DNA from: Pseudochelatococcus lubricantis
GTDB lineage: Bacteria; Pseudomonadota; Alphaproteobacteria; Rhizobiales; Beijerinckiaceae
Assembly: GCF_011762225.1 (NCBI RefSeq)
Contig: NZ_JAASQI010000003.1
Span: 248,001-312,000 of the forward strand
Length of the DNA stretch: 64,000 nt
Direction of reading: 5' to 3'
The notes beneath the pieces are model-generated. The model was not told the DNA's origin and searched no databases. It was given only the letters and a program-made list of their open reading frames with translations. The position numbers and the translations under genes are program-made. Shown here piece by piece: positions 11,686 to 19,550 of this stretch (positions within the stretch are counted from its first letter, which is position 1; the number at the start of each line of letters is the position of its first letter).

Positions 11686-12814
11686 ATGCGCGCAGAGATC
11701 GAAAACCTCATCGAGAACGTCAAGCAGTCCGTGGGACTGCTGAGGAGGCATCTTTGACTGGGATGTCGCACAGAAACGCCTTGCCGAACTGAACGCGCTG
11801 GCCGAAACCCCCGACCTGTGGGACGATGCGGAAAAGGCGCAGAAGATCATGCGCGAGCGCACCGACCTCGACGAGGCGGTGGCGACCGTGCTGCGCATCG
11901 AGCGTGACCTTGCCGACGCCATCGACCTTATCGAACTCGGCGAGGCGGAAGGCGATCAGGAGATCGTGACGGAGGGCGAGGAAACCATCCGCGCCCTTGC
12001 GGCCAACGCGGCGCGCCGTCAGGTGGAAACGCTGCTTTCGGGCGAGGCGGATCAGAACGACACCTTCCTCGAAGTGCACTCCGGCGCGGGCGGCACCGAG
12101 AGCCAGGACTGGGCGCTGATGCTCATGCGCATGTACTCGCGCTGGGCGGACCGGCGGGGCTTCAAGGTCGAGATGCTCGAAGTCACCGACGGCGAGGAGG
12201 CGGGAATCAAGTCCGCGACCCTGCAGATCAAGGGCCACAACGCCTATGGCTGGCTGAAGACCGAATCGGGCGTGCACCGGCTGGTGCGCATCTCGCCCTT
12301 CGACTCGAACGCCCGCAGGCATACGAGCTTCGCCTCGGTCTGGGTCTACCCGGTTGTCGACGACCGTATCCAGGTGGACATCAAGGAATCGGACTGCCGC
12401 GTGGATACGTTCCGCGCCTCCGGCGCGGGCGGCCAGCACATCAACAAGACCGACTCCGCCGTGCGTATCACGCACATTCCCACCGGCATCGTCGTGTCGT
12501 GCCAGGCCGAGCGGTCCCAGCACAAGAACCGCGCCACGGCATGGAACATGCTGCGCGCGCGCCTCTACGAGCTGGAGTTGCAGAAGCGCGAGGAAAAGGC
12601 GAGCGCGGAAGCGGCCAGCAAGACGGATATCGGCTGGGGCCATCAGCTCCGTTCCTACGTGCTGCAACCCTACCAGCTCGTCAAGGACCTGCGCACGGGC
12701 GTGACGTCCGGCACGCCGTCCGATATTCTTGACGGCGACATCGATTCCTTCCTCGAAGCCGCGCTGGCGCAGCGCGTCTACGGCGGCGGCGGGGATGTGG
12801 AGGACATCGACTGA
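11686..12814 (+). CDS. prfB: Peptide chain release factor 2, expressed by programmed +1 frameshift
   Basis: RF2 terminates translation at UGA and UAA. Reading from ATG 11686 gives 23 residues ending LLRRHL and then an in-frame TGA at 11755-11757. The remaining 352 residues, beginning [12 protein letters not shown], are in the +1 frame from GAC 11756 to the stop ending at 12814, giving a 375-residue protein of normal RF2 length. The SPF stop-codon recognition motif is at about 203-205 and the GGQ peptidyl-hydrolysis motif at about 248-250. The frameshift site carries a perfect internal Shine-Dalgarno sequence (separate entry), so this is autoregulation, not a mutation. A start at ATG 11849 would lose the N-terminal domain and is wrong. 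Confidence 0.96.
11743..11758 (+). promoter_or_regulatory. prfB programmed +1 frameshift site
   Basis: AGGAGG at 11743-11748 is followed by a 3-base spacer and then CTT TGA C. The CTT-TGA slip codons and the 3-base distance match the E. coli prfB site, where the internal Shine-Dalgarno is AGGGGG. When RF2 is scarce, ribosomes pause at UGA and slip +1 from CUU to UUU, which makes more RF2. Confidence 0.95.
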
Positions 12815-12817
12815 CGG

Positions 12818-12835
12818 GCCGGGCTAATGCCCGGC
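12818..12835 (+). other. Hairpin after prfB
   Basis: Perfect 7-bp GC arms (12818-12824 and 12829-12835) surround TAAT, 4 bases after the prfB stop. There is no T tract, so it may protect the 3-prime end or assist Rho-dependent termination. Confidence 0.45.
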
Positions 12836-12907
12836 GCCAAGCCAACGTATTCGGGGGATGACGGTCTGCCATGTCGCTCCCCGGCGACGTTGACGCTTGC
12901 GCATTTC

Positions 12908-12924
12908 ATGTTGTGATGCAACAT
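12908..12924. promoter_or_regulatory. Palindromic operator candidate upstream of hfq
   Basis: ATGTTG-N5-CAACAT is a perfect inverted repeat about 110 bases before hfq. Its core TTGTGATGCAA belongs to the recurrent TTGC-N3-GCAA-like motif also seen at 17560-17626, 35685-35698 and 55796-55807. A TTGACG sequence 14 bases upstream could be a -35 element, in which case the palindrome would overlap the -10 region. Confidence 0.45.
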
Positions 12925-12974
12925 TGAAGACAGACTCGTATTTCACGCTTCCGGCTTCACTCGGGGCGGCGGGT

Positions 12975-12990
12975 AATAACAACAACAATA
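12975..12990 (+). promoter_or_regulatory. AAY-repeat, candidate Hfq-binding site in the hfq leader
   Basis: AATAACAACAACAATA consists of consecutive A-A-pyrimidine triplets, the pattern bound by the distal face of Hfq (A-R-N / AAYAAYAA). It starts 61 bases upstream of the hfq ATG. A short stem (12992-12998 with 13005-13011, one G-U pair) separates it from the ribosome binding site. Autoregulation by Hfq is inferred. Confidence 0.45.
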
Positions 12991-13035
12991 TCGCCTGCCG
13001 GAAAGCGGGCGATCGGCTCACGAGGGCTCAACAAA

Positions 13036-13290
13036 ATGGCGGGCGAACGCACGCAAAACCTTCAGGACACCTTCCTTAATCACGTCCGTAAGAACAAGGT
13101 TCCGCTCACGATCTTCCTCATCAACGGCGTGAAGCTGCAGGGTGTCGTCACTTGGTTCGACAACTTCTGTGTTCTGCTGCGCAGGGACGGTCATTCGCAG
13201 CTCGTCTACAAGCATGCGATCTCCACCATCATGCCCGGCCAGCCGGTGCAATTGTTCGAACAGGCGGAAGAGCTTGGCGAGAGAGCATAA
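13036..13290 (+). CDS. hfq: RNA chaperone Hfq
   Basis: Hfq is a hexameric Sm-like RNA chaperone that promotes sRNA-mRNA pairing. The 84-residue product carries the two Sm motifs: the Sm1 region [19 protein letters not shown] with [10 protein letters not shown], and the Sm2 region [12 protein letters not shown] and K residues lining the proximal and distal RNA-binding faces are conserved. The C-terminal tail is short, as usual in alphaproteobacteria. GAGGG at 13022-13026 precedes the ATG at suitable spacing. hflX follows after about 50 bases, the classic hfq-hflX order. Confidence 0.98.
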   Translation: MAGERTQNLQDTFLNHVRKNKVPLTIFLINGVKLQGVVTWFDNFCVLLRRDGHSQLVYKHAISTIMPGQPVQLFEQAEELGERA

Positions 13291-13341
13291 GTTTCTCAGT
13301 CGTCCTGGCCGGGTGAACGGCCGTTCCGGTATTCTTTGTCG

Positions 13342-14706
13342 ATGTCATTGACCGAGCAGCGGCCTACGGCCGGCGGCACGCGCACGTTCGTCGTCGGCGC
13401 GTATAGCACCCGCAAACCGAAGCCGGCAGCAGTGCCCGCTACGCCCGACGAGTTCGCTGCGGTACGCGATCCACAGGCGCGAATCGATGAGGCGGTCGGG
13501 CTTGCCCGCGCCATCGATCTAGAAGTGGTGCGGCCGATCGTTGTCGGCCTCGACGCTGTCCGCCCGGCGACCTATCTGGGCAAGGGGCGCGTGGAGGAGA
13601 TCGCGCAAGCGGTGAAGGACGACGATGTCGGCCTCGTGGTGATGGATTGCGCGCTTTCGCCTGTGCAGCAGCGTAACCTCGAACGGGCGTGGGGCGTCAA
13701 GGTCATCGACAGGACGGGCCTGATTCTCGAAATCTTCGGCAGCCGGGCCCACACCCGCGAGGGCACGCTGCAGGTTGAACTCGCGCATCTTTCCTACCAG
13801 AAGAGCCGCCTCGTGCGCTCGTGGACCCACCTTGAGCGCCAGCGGGGCGGCTTCGGCTTCCTAGGCGGCCCCGGTGAAACGCAGATCGAGGCGGACCGGC
13901 GCATCATCCAGGAGCGCATGACGCGCATCGAGCAGGACCTCGAAGCGGTGAAGCGCACGCGCTCCCTGCACCGCGCCAGCCGCAGGCGGGTGCCGTATCC
14001 GGTTGTTGCGCTCGTCGGCTATACGAATGCGGGCAAGTCGTCGCTGTTCAACCGGCTGTCAGCCGCCGAGGTGATGGCGGAGGACATGCTGTTCGCCACC
14101 CTCGATCCCACGGCGCGGTCGGTCACGCTGCCCCATGGCGGCAAGGCGATTCTCTCGGATACGGTCGGCTTCATCTCCGACCTGCCGACCATGCTGGTCG
14201 CCGCCTTCCGCGCCACGCTGGAGGACGTCATCGAGGCGGACGTGCTGCTGCACGTGCGCGACGTTTCCCATACCGACACACTGTCGCAGGCGGCGGACGT
14301 CAACGCCATCCTGCGCGAACTCGGGATCGACCCGGACGGCGGTGCGCGCATCATAGAGGTGTGGAACAAGGCCGACCTGCTCGACGAGGGAGAGCGCGAG
14401 CGCCTGCTCAACGTGGCGGAAGGGCGCCCGGCGGACCAGCGCCCGGTGCTGGTCTCCGCGTTGACGGGTGAGGGGCTCGACCGGCTGCTCGCCACCATCG
14501 AGGACCGGATCGCGCGTGGCCGCGGCGTCTTTCTCGTCAGCCTGGAACCGGAGGACGCCGGCCTCGCGAACTGGCTTCACGAGGAAACCGAGGTGCTGGA
14601 GCGGCGCACGGACGATAACGGCCGCTTGTCCATCGTGGTGCGCGTCGCACCGGAGAAGGAGCCGCGCCTGCTCAACCGCTTCCGTGGTGCCCGGCAAATA
14701 CGCTGA
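13342..14706 (+). CDS. hflX: GTPase HflX
   Basis: HflX is a ribosome-associated GTPase that rescues or splits stalled 70S ribosomes and binds the 50S subunit. The 454-residue protein has the HflX N-terminal domain with the glycine-rich motif [13 protein letters not shown]. The TRAFAC-type G domain contains G1 (GYTNAGKSS), G3 (DTVGF) and G4 (NKAD). I chose ATG 13342 over a TTG two codons upstream. It lies 51 bases after hfq, in the usual hfq-hflX operon. mazG converges from the other side. Confidence 0.95.
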   Translation: MSLTEQRPTAGGTRTFVVGAYSTRKPKPAAVPATPDEFAAVRDPQARIDEAVGLARAIDLEVVRPIVVGLDAVRPATYLGKGRVEEIAQAVKDDDVGLVVMDCALSPVQQRNLERAWGVKVIDRTGLILEIFGSRAHTREGTLQVELAHLSYQKSRLVRSWTHLERQRGGFGFLGGPGETQIEADRRIIQERMTRIEQDLEAVKRTRSLHRASRRRVPYPVVALVGYTNAGKSSLFNRLSAAEVMAEDMLFATLDPTARSVTLPHGGKAILSDTVGFISDLPTMLVAAFRATLEDVIEADVLLHVRDVSHTDTLSQAADVNAILRELGIDPDGGARIIEVWNKADLLDEGERERLLNVAEGRPADQRPVLVSALTGEGLDRLLATIEDRIARGRGVFLVSLEPEDAGLANWLHEETEVLERRTDDNGRLSIVVRVAPEKEPRLLNRFRGARQIR

Positions 14707-14771
14707 TATGGTAGTCTGTTATCGGCATTCCTTAGTATAACACACGAACGGTATCCCGCGCGCGAACGCTC

Positions 14772-15611
14772 TCAGGAGGCGGCGGATGGCGATGAGACCT
14801 TCGCCTCCTGCCACAGTTCCTCCATTTCGCCGAGTGTTGCTTCGGATATCGTTTTTCCATATTTATCAATGTGTTTTTCGATATATTTGAAGCGTGACAT
14901 AAACTTTTCGTTGGTGGCGCGCGCGGCTGCCTCCGGATCTATGCCCAGATGCCGGGCGAGGTTGGCGACGGCGAACAGCAGATCGCCGATCTCCTCCGCC
15001 ACCGCAGTGCGGCCGCGCGGTGCGGCCTCATCCTGCGCGATGGCTTCCTCCACCTCGGCGAGTTCCTCGCGCACCTTGGCGATCACGTCGGCGGTGTCCG
15101 TCCAGTCGAAGCCGACGCGGGCGGCCTTGCGTTGCAGCTTTTCGGCGCGCATCAGGGCGGGCATGTTGGCGGGCACGCCGTCGAGCAGGCTTTCATCCAG
15201 CTGACTGCCGCCGCTGCGCGGGGCGCGTGCGTTCTTTTCGGCGGCCTTGATGTTTCCCCACAGGACCTTGACCTGATCCGGCGTCAGATCGCGCGCATCG
15301 CCGAAGACATGGGGATGGCGGCGGATGAGTTTTTCGGTAATGGCCTGCACCACGTCGCCGAAAGCGAAGTCACCCCGTTCCTCCGCCATGCGGGCGTGGA
15401 AGACGACCTGGAGCAGCAGGTCGCCCAGCTCCTCGCGCAGGTCGTCGAAATCGCCGCGCGCGATGGCGTCGGCCACTTCGTAGGCTTCCTCGATGGTGTA
15501 GGGGGCAATGGTCGCGAAATCCTGTTCGAGATCCCACGGGCAGCCCGTGCCAGGCGTGCGCAGGGCGGCCATGATCTCCAGCAGGCGGGCTATATCACGC
15601 GATGGCGTCAT
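14772..15611 (-). CDS. mazG: Nucleoside triphosphate pyrophosphohydrolase MazG
   Basis: MazG hydrolyses non-canonical or excess NTPs to NMP and pyrophosphate. The 279-residue protein has two MazG-type helical domains. The first contains CPWDLEQDF, the metal-binding EEAYEVADAI and the EELGDLLLQVVFHA motif. The second contains REELAEVEEAI and EEIGDLLFAVANLARHLG. Full metal-ligand sets (EExxE and ExxD) are visible in both. The gene converges with hflX, with a 65-base gap lacking a clear terminator, and is divergent from the aminotransferase gene. Confidence 0.95.
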   Translation of the reverse strand: MTPSRDIARLLEIMAALRTPGTGCPWDLEQDFATIAPYTIEEAYEVADAIARGDFDDLREELGDLLLQVVFHARMAEERGDFAFGDVVQAITEKLIRRHPHVFGDARDLTPDQVKVLWGNIKAAEKNARAPRSGGSQLDESLLDGVPANMPALMRAEKLQRKAARVGFDWTDTADVIAKVREELAEVEEAIAQDEAAPRGRTAVAEEIGDLLFAVANLARHLGIDPEAAARATNEKFMSRFKYIEKHIDKYGKTISEATLGEMEELWQEAKVSSPSAAS

Positions 15612-15816
15612 CGTTCGATCCTCGAAAGCCTCATGTGAAGGCGAGTCTCACCCCATGGCAAGATGGCATTCCATGTCGCCATGTGGTCTTCTGCAAGCCA
15701 TGCACAGTTGATTCCCGGCCAGTGTCGCTAGACCGGAGAACATTGGCAAAGCCTAGCATTGGCCAACTAACAGTGGCTAAGTCTAAAGGAGCCTCCTGTC
15801 AGGGGGATGACCCGAT

Positions 15817-17037
15817 ATGCCTGACGATACTTCTCCGACGTCTCCCGCGGGACGAGTCGCACCCGCCGCGACGGAACGGCGGGCGGCGTCGCGGCTTGCC
15901 CGCGTCGCGTCCTTTCTCGCGATGGATGTGCTGTCGGCCGCGGGCGCGATCGAGCGGGCGGGCGGCAGCGTTATCCATATGGAACTCGGCGAACCCTCCG
16001 CACCGACGCCGCGCCGCATCCGTGACGCGGCGAAACGGGCGCTCGACGGCGACAGGGTGAGCTACACGGAGGCGCTGGGGCGGGGTGCGCTGAGGGAACG
16101 CATCGGCAGGCACTATAGGGACACTTACGGCGTCACGGTCGATCCCGCGCGCATCGTCGTCACCACCGGGTCATCGGCGGGCTTCGTGCTGGCCTTCCTC
16201 GCGCTGTTCGAGCCCGGCGCGCGTGTTGCGGTGTCGGCGCCCGGCTATCCCGCCTATCGCAACATCTTCGCCGCGCTGGGGATCGAGGCCGTGCCGGTGC
16301 CGCTCGACGACGCCAACGGCTGGACGATCACCGGCGCGGCGGTCGAGCGCCTGCATGCAGAAGCGCCGCTAGCGGGCGTGCTCGCCATGAGCCCGGCCAA
16401 TCCCTCGGGCGTCACAATGAAACGGGAAACGCTCGCCGCGCTTGCGGGCGCGTGCCGGCGGCTCGGCCTCTGGTTCGTTTCCGATGAAATCTATCACGGG
16501 CTGACGTACGGCGTCGCGGCCGAGACGGCGCTCGCCTTCGACGACGAGGCCGTGATCGTCAATTCGTTCTCGAAATACTACTGCATGACGGGATGGCGCA
16601 TCGGCTGGCTCGTGCTGCCGGAGCGGCTGGTGCGCGGTGTGGAGCGGCTGGCGCAGAACCTCTACATCTCGCCGCCATACTTGTCCCAGGTCGCGGCGGA
16701 AGCTGCCTTTGATGCCATAGACGAGCTTGAGGCAATCAAGGCCGGCTATGCCGCCAACCGCGACCTGTTCCTCAACGAGTTGCCGAAGATGGGTCTCGGC
16801 AAGGGGCCGGCCGCCGATGGCGCGTTTTACCTGTACATCGACGTCAGTCATCTGACCGACGATTCGCTCACGCTGAGCCGGGCAATCCTGCGGAAGGCGG
16901 GCGTCGCGGTAACGCCCGGCCTCGATTTCGACCCCGACAACGGCGGCCGCTTCATCCGGCTGTCCTATGCCGGCTCGCAGGCGGACTGCCGGGAGGCCGT
17001 GTCGCGGCTCTACAGTTTCGTCACCGCGAACGCATAG
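15817..17037 (+). CDS. PLP-dependent class I/II aminotransferase
   Basis: The 406-residue protein is a fold-type I aminotransferase. The PLP-binding lysine is in SFSKYYCMTGWRIGWL. The substrate/PLP contacts MSPANPSG and SDEIYHGL, and the phosphate-binding TGSSAGF segment, are all present. The alpha-carboxylate-binding Arg is in the FIRLSYAGS region near the C-terminus. The sequence suggests an aspartate/aromatic or alanine-type enzyme, but substrate cannot be assigned. It is preceded by a moderate ribosome binding site (AGGGGGATG). It is divergent from mazG and converges with the HIT gene. Confidence 0.9.
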   Translation: MPDDTSPTSPAGRVAPAATERRAASRLARVASFLAMDVLSAAGAIERAGGSVIHMELGEPSAPTPRRIRDAAKRALDGDRVSYTEALGRGALRERIGRHYRDTYGVTVDPARIVVTTGSSAGFVLAFLALFEPGARVAVSAPGYPAYRNIFAALGIEAVPVPLDDANGWTITGAAVERLHAEAPLAGVLAMSPANPSGVTMKRETLAALAGACRRLGLWFVSDEIYHGLTYGVAAETALAFDDEAVIVNSFSKYYCMTGWRIGWLVLPERLVRGVERLAQNLYISPPYLSQVAAEAAFDAIDELEAIKAGYAANRDLFLNELPKMGLGKGPAADGAFYLYIDVSHLTDDSLTLSRAILRKAGVAVTPGLDFDPDNGGRFIRLSYAGSQADCREAVSRLYSFVTANA

Positions 17038-17064
17038 AGCCGACGCGCCACGAGCCGACGGGCC

Positions 17065-17508
17065 TCATGCCCCCTGCGTGTCGGCGTCGAGCGCGGCGCG
17101 AATGCGGCCTGCGTGCTCCGCCAGCACCGCCGCGTCGGCGAACGCGCCTGATGCGTGGCGCTGCAGCGGCACGCCCTCGAAACGGGGAATGATGTGGACA
17201 TGGAGGTGGAAGACCGTCTGTCCGCTCGCCGTCTCGTTGAACTGGCTGACGAAAACGCCGTCGGCGCTGAAGGCCGCGCGGGCTGCGCGGGCGACCCGCT
17301 GCACCGCCTTGAACAGCACCGCGACCGTTTCCGGATCGGCGTCGAGAAGGTTGCGCGACGGCGCCTTGGGGACGACGAGCGTATGGCCCTCGCCCTGCGG
17401 CATCACATCCATGAAGACGAGGATGTCGTTATCCTCATAGACCTTGGCGGCCGGAATCTCCCCGCGCAGGATCTTCGCGAAGACGTTGTCGGGATCGTAA
17501 ACGGTCAT
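17065..17508 (-). CDS. HIT family protein (HINT-like nucleotide hydrolase)
   Basis: The 147-residue protein has the histidine-triad signature HLHVHIIPR, whose middle histidine acts in nucleotidyl transfer. The N-terminal VFAKILRGEIPAAKVYED is the usual start of HINT/HIT purine nucleoside phosphoramidase-like proteins. I set the start at ATG 17508 because the 42 residues encoded upstream in frame do not belong to the family. The 120 bases just upstream carry a cluster of inverted and direct repeats (17560-17626) that may regulate it. Confidence 0.93.
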   Translation of the reverse strand: MTVYDPDNVFAKILRGEIPAAKVYEDNDILVFMDVMPQGEGHTLVVPKAPSRNLLDADPETVAVLFKAVQRVARAARAAFSADGVFVSQFNETASGQTVFHLHVHIIPRFEGVPLQRHASGAFADAAVLAEHAGRIRAALDADTQGA

Positions 17509-17900
17509 GGCGCGCTCACCCTTGTGACGATTTCGATGCGGAAGCGCCGCGATGCGGGGGCATTGCAACATTTCCGATGCTGAATGTTGCGATGCAAAGG
17601 CATCGCAACTTGGGCATCGCAACTTGGCGCGCAAACGTCAACGGGCAAACCGCGTTTTCGCCCCTCGCGGGGCGCGGACCGTGATGGCGGAAAAGGGAGA
17701 GAGGCTGGCCGGGAGCGGCGGCGGAAACCGCACACGCCGCTCGCCGGCCAGCAACCCCACGGACCCAGGAGATGCGGCGGACCTGAGCACTCCGTAGGGT
17801 AAACTGACGCCTTACTTATAAACGATCTGGATCAGGTGTAAATCTTTAAGCTGCAGAACTTTGCCGGCCCATGGACAGAACCGCGGGAAACGCAGGAGAA
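17509..17900. other. Intergenic region between the HIT gene and divK
   Basis: The part near the HIT gene holds a dense array of TTGCGATGC-type repeats (separate entry). From about 17640 to 17800 the sequence has an open frame with no family resemblance. The divK-proximal part is AT-richer and may contain the divK 3-prime end. No terminator with a T tract is obvious. Confidence 0.45.
17560..17626. repeat. Cluster of TTGCGATGC-type repeats upstream of the HIT gene
   Basis: Three structures lie within 67 bases. GCATTGCAACATT (17560-17572) pairs with AATGTTGCGATGC (17583-17595), with one G-T pair. TGCGATGC (17588-17595) pairs exactly with GCATCGCA (17600-17607). The 14-mer GGCATCGCAACTTG occurs twice in tandem (17599-17612 and 17613-17626). 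Four related half-sites so close together look like a multi-operator array, located 52-118 bases upstream of the HIT start codon. Confidence 0.6.
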
Positions 17901-18272
17901 TCAGGGTGCCGGACTGTAGGTGCGGACCGTTTCCAAAAACTTCGCTACCGAAATCGGTTTCGACAGATAGGCCTCGCAGCCACTGGCGCGGATTCGCTCC
18001 TCGTCGCCCTTCATGGCGAAGGCGGTGACGGCGATGACGGGAATCGCGCGCAATTCCGCATCGGCCTTCAACCATTGCGTGACCTCGATACCGGAAACTT
18101 CCGGCAGCTGGATGTCCATGATGATGAGATCGGGCTTGTGATCGCGCGCGAGTTCCATGGCCTCGCGGCCGTTCGTGGCCTTGAGCGTGGCATAGCCATG
18201 CGCCTCCAGCAGATCGCCGAAGAGCTTCATGTTCAACTCGTTATCCTCGACGATCAGCACCGTGCTGGTCAT
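17901..18272 (-). CDS. divK: Single-domain response regulator DivK
   Basis: DivK is a receiver-only protein that, when phosphorylated, controls the DivJ/PleC/DivL-CckA cell-cycle pathway in alphaproteobacteria. The 123-residue product has the acidic pair E9-D10, the phospho-acceptor D53 in LIIMDIQLP, the conserved Thr/Ala in [12 protein letters not shown] and Lys in YLSKPI. No output domain is present. The start at ATG 18272 gives the canonical [14 protein letters not shown]. In Caulobacter divK precedes pleD; here the next minus-strand gene is the HIT gene. The neighbouring DUF3572 gene on the other strand supports the DivK call. Confidence 0.93.
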   Translation of the reverse strand: MTSTVLIVEDNELNMKLFGDLLEAHGYATLKATNGREAMELARDHKPDLIIMDIQLPEVSGIEVTQWLKADAELRAIPVIAVTAFAMKGDEERIRASGCEAYLSKPISVAKFLETVRTYSPAP

Positions 18273-18649
18273 GCCCCAACCTCGCCCCATTCTGCCGGTA
18301 CGCACTGGCGGATTCACAACACCAGAACACGCGGCATAGTCGCATATTCGACGTGTTTTCCGATTCTTCCAATAGAAAAGCGCAGCGCGCAGCGCCTGAA
18401 ACAGCGCCGTCCACCGGCGATTCGGCGCTGGCGGGGAAGGCGCGGCCGCACGACGGAGCGGCAGGGGCCCGGCTGTCGAATTGCCGTCCGGCCTGTCTCT
18501 TCGGTTCATGCATCAAATGGAATCGGAAAACGGTATCCGTTTCCCGATTCCATGCCTTATGCTTGATGTAACCGGATCGCTCACCGACGCATTGCCCGCC
18601 CGGGCGCGCGGCACGGCGACAACCCATTGATGAAAGGCGGAATTCCATC
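18273..18649. other. Divergent intergenic region between divK and DUF3572
   Basis: This 377-base spacer must hold the promoters of both genes. It carries a long near-perfect hairpin at 18517-18553 containing two GANTC sites (separate entry). No other open frame here is convincing, and the minus-strand frame running through it into divK looks untranslated. Confidence 0.5.
18517..18553. repeat. 37-base palindrome with two GANTC sites upstream of DUF3572
   Basis: Two 17-base arms (18517-18533 and 18537-18553) pair with a single mismatch around TAT. Each arm contains a GANTC pentamer (GAATC and GATTC), the site methylated by CcrM in alphaproteobacteria. It lies about 97 bases upstream of DUF3572 and 245 bases from the divK start. 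Confidence 0.6.
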
Positions 18650-18958
18650 ATGTCCCGTTCGATCTCCGCGCGCTCAGGTGCCGGCGCCCAGCAGGATCCC
18701 GAGGCGCTCGCCATCTCGGCGCTTGCGTTTCTGGCCGGCGAGCCGGAGAGGCTTGGCCGCTTTCTCGCGATTACCGGGCTTGGGCCGGAGACGATTCGCG
18801 GCGCGGCGTCGAACCCCGGTTTCCTCACGGCGGTGCTCGATTATCTCGCCAATGACGAAACCCTGCTGGTCGCCTTCGCGGCCAATGTCGGCATTGCACC
18901 CGAGGCCGTGGCGCAGGCGCAGGCGCGGCTGGCCGGGCCTTCAGCCGGCTCCCTCTGA
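18650..18958 (+). CDS. DUF3572 family protein
   Basis: The 102-residue alpha-helical protein contains DPEALAISALAFLAGEPERLGRFLAITGLGPETIR and DYLANDETLLVAFAAN, the conserved core of DUF3572. It has no signal peptide or membrane segment. In many alphaproteobacteria this family lies next to divK, as here, which hints at a link with cell-cycle control, but no function is established that I know of. The ATG is preceded by a GGCGGAATTCCATC leader with only a weak ribosome binding site. Confidence 0.85.
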   Translation: MSRSISARSGAGAQQDPEALAISALAFLAGEPERLGRFLAITGLGPETIRGAASNPGFLTAVLDYLANDETLLVAFAANVGIAPEAVAQAQARLAGPSAGSL

Positions 18959-19079
18959 GCGGCCTGCGGCTGCGTCCCCGTTTACCCTTGTGTTGCCGGG
19001 CGCGATCCGTCAAAACATCGGGGTGGGCCGCGCCGGTCCGCATGCCTTTCCCGTTCGCCAATCAGAGAGAGATCGAGCC

Positions 19080-19550
19080 ATGAGCGCCATCGATACGAAA
19101 CTCGCCGAACTCGGCATCGCGCTGCCGACGCCCGCGATCCCCGTCGCCAATTATGTCTCGTTCGTCCAGTCGGGGTCGCTGCTCGTCATTTCCGGCCAGT
19201 TGCCGCTGGGCGCCGATGGCACCATCGACCCGGCGCACAAGGGCAAGGTCGGCGGCGACGTGGCGCCGGAAACGGCTGCCGAGGCCGCGCGCCTCGCCGC
19301 CATCAATGTATTGGCCCAGGCGCAGGCTGCCGTGGGCGACCTGTCGCGAATCGTGCGCGTCGTACGCCTCGGCGGCTTCATCAACGCGGCGCCGGGCTTC
19401 ACCGCGATCGCGCCCGTCATGAACGGCGCCTCCGATCTCGTCGTCGCCGTGCTGGGCGATGCGGGCCGTCACGCCCGCTCCACCGTCGGCGTCGCGGAGC
19501 TGCCGCTGGGCGCGGCGGTTGAGGTCGAAGCCCTGATCGAGGTCGCCTGA
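19080..19550 (+). CDS. RidA family protein (YjgF/YER057c/UK114)
   Basis: The 156-residue protein is of the longer RidA subfamily that begins KLAELGIALPTPAIPVANYV. Such proteins adopt the chorismate-mutase-like trimer fold, and RidA members deaminate reactive enamine/imine intermediates from PLP enzymes. The segments SGQLPLGADG and VVRLGGFINAAPGFTAIAPV fit the family. The arginine that binds the carboxylate in canonical RidA is plausibly in the DAGRHARSTVG segment. Function within the subfamily is unassigned. The stop overlaps the start of the next gene (TGATG), indicating translational coupling with the phosphodiesterase gene. Confidence 0.88.
   Translation: MSAIDTKLAELGIALPTPAIPVANYVSFVQSGSLLVISGQLPLGADGTIDPAHKGKVGGDVAPETAAEAARLAAINVLAQAQAAVGDLSRIVRVVRLGGFINAAPGFTAIAPVMNGASDLVVAVLGDAGRHARSTVGVAELPLGAAVEVEALIEVA

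Noticed and set aside
9154-11922. Long minus-strand open frame opposite mrcA
   Set aside because: It is a shadow of the PBP1A gene; no motif supports it.
11849-12814. prfB starting at ATG 11849
   Set aside because: This would drop the RF2 N-terminal domain; the programmed frameshift from ATG 11686 explains the full-length protein.
17552-17797. 81-residue plus-strand open frame between the HIT gene and divK
   Set aside because: It overlaps the operator-like repeat array, has no ribosome binding site that convinces and no homologous features I recognise.
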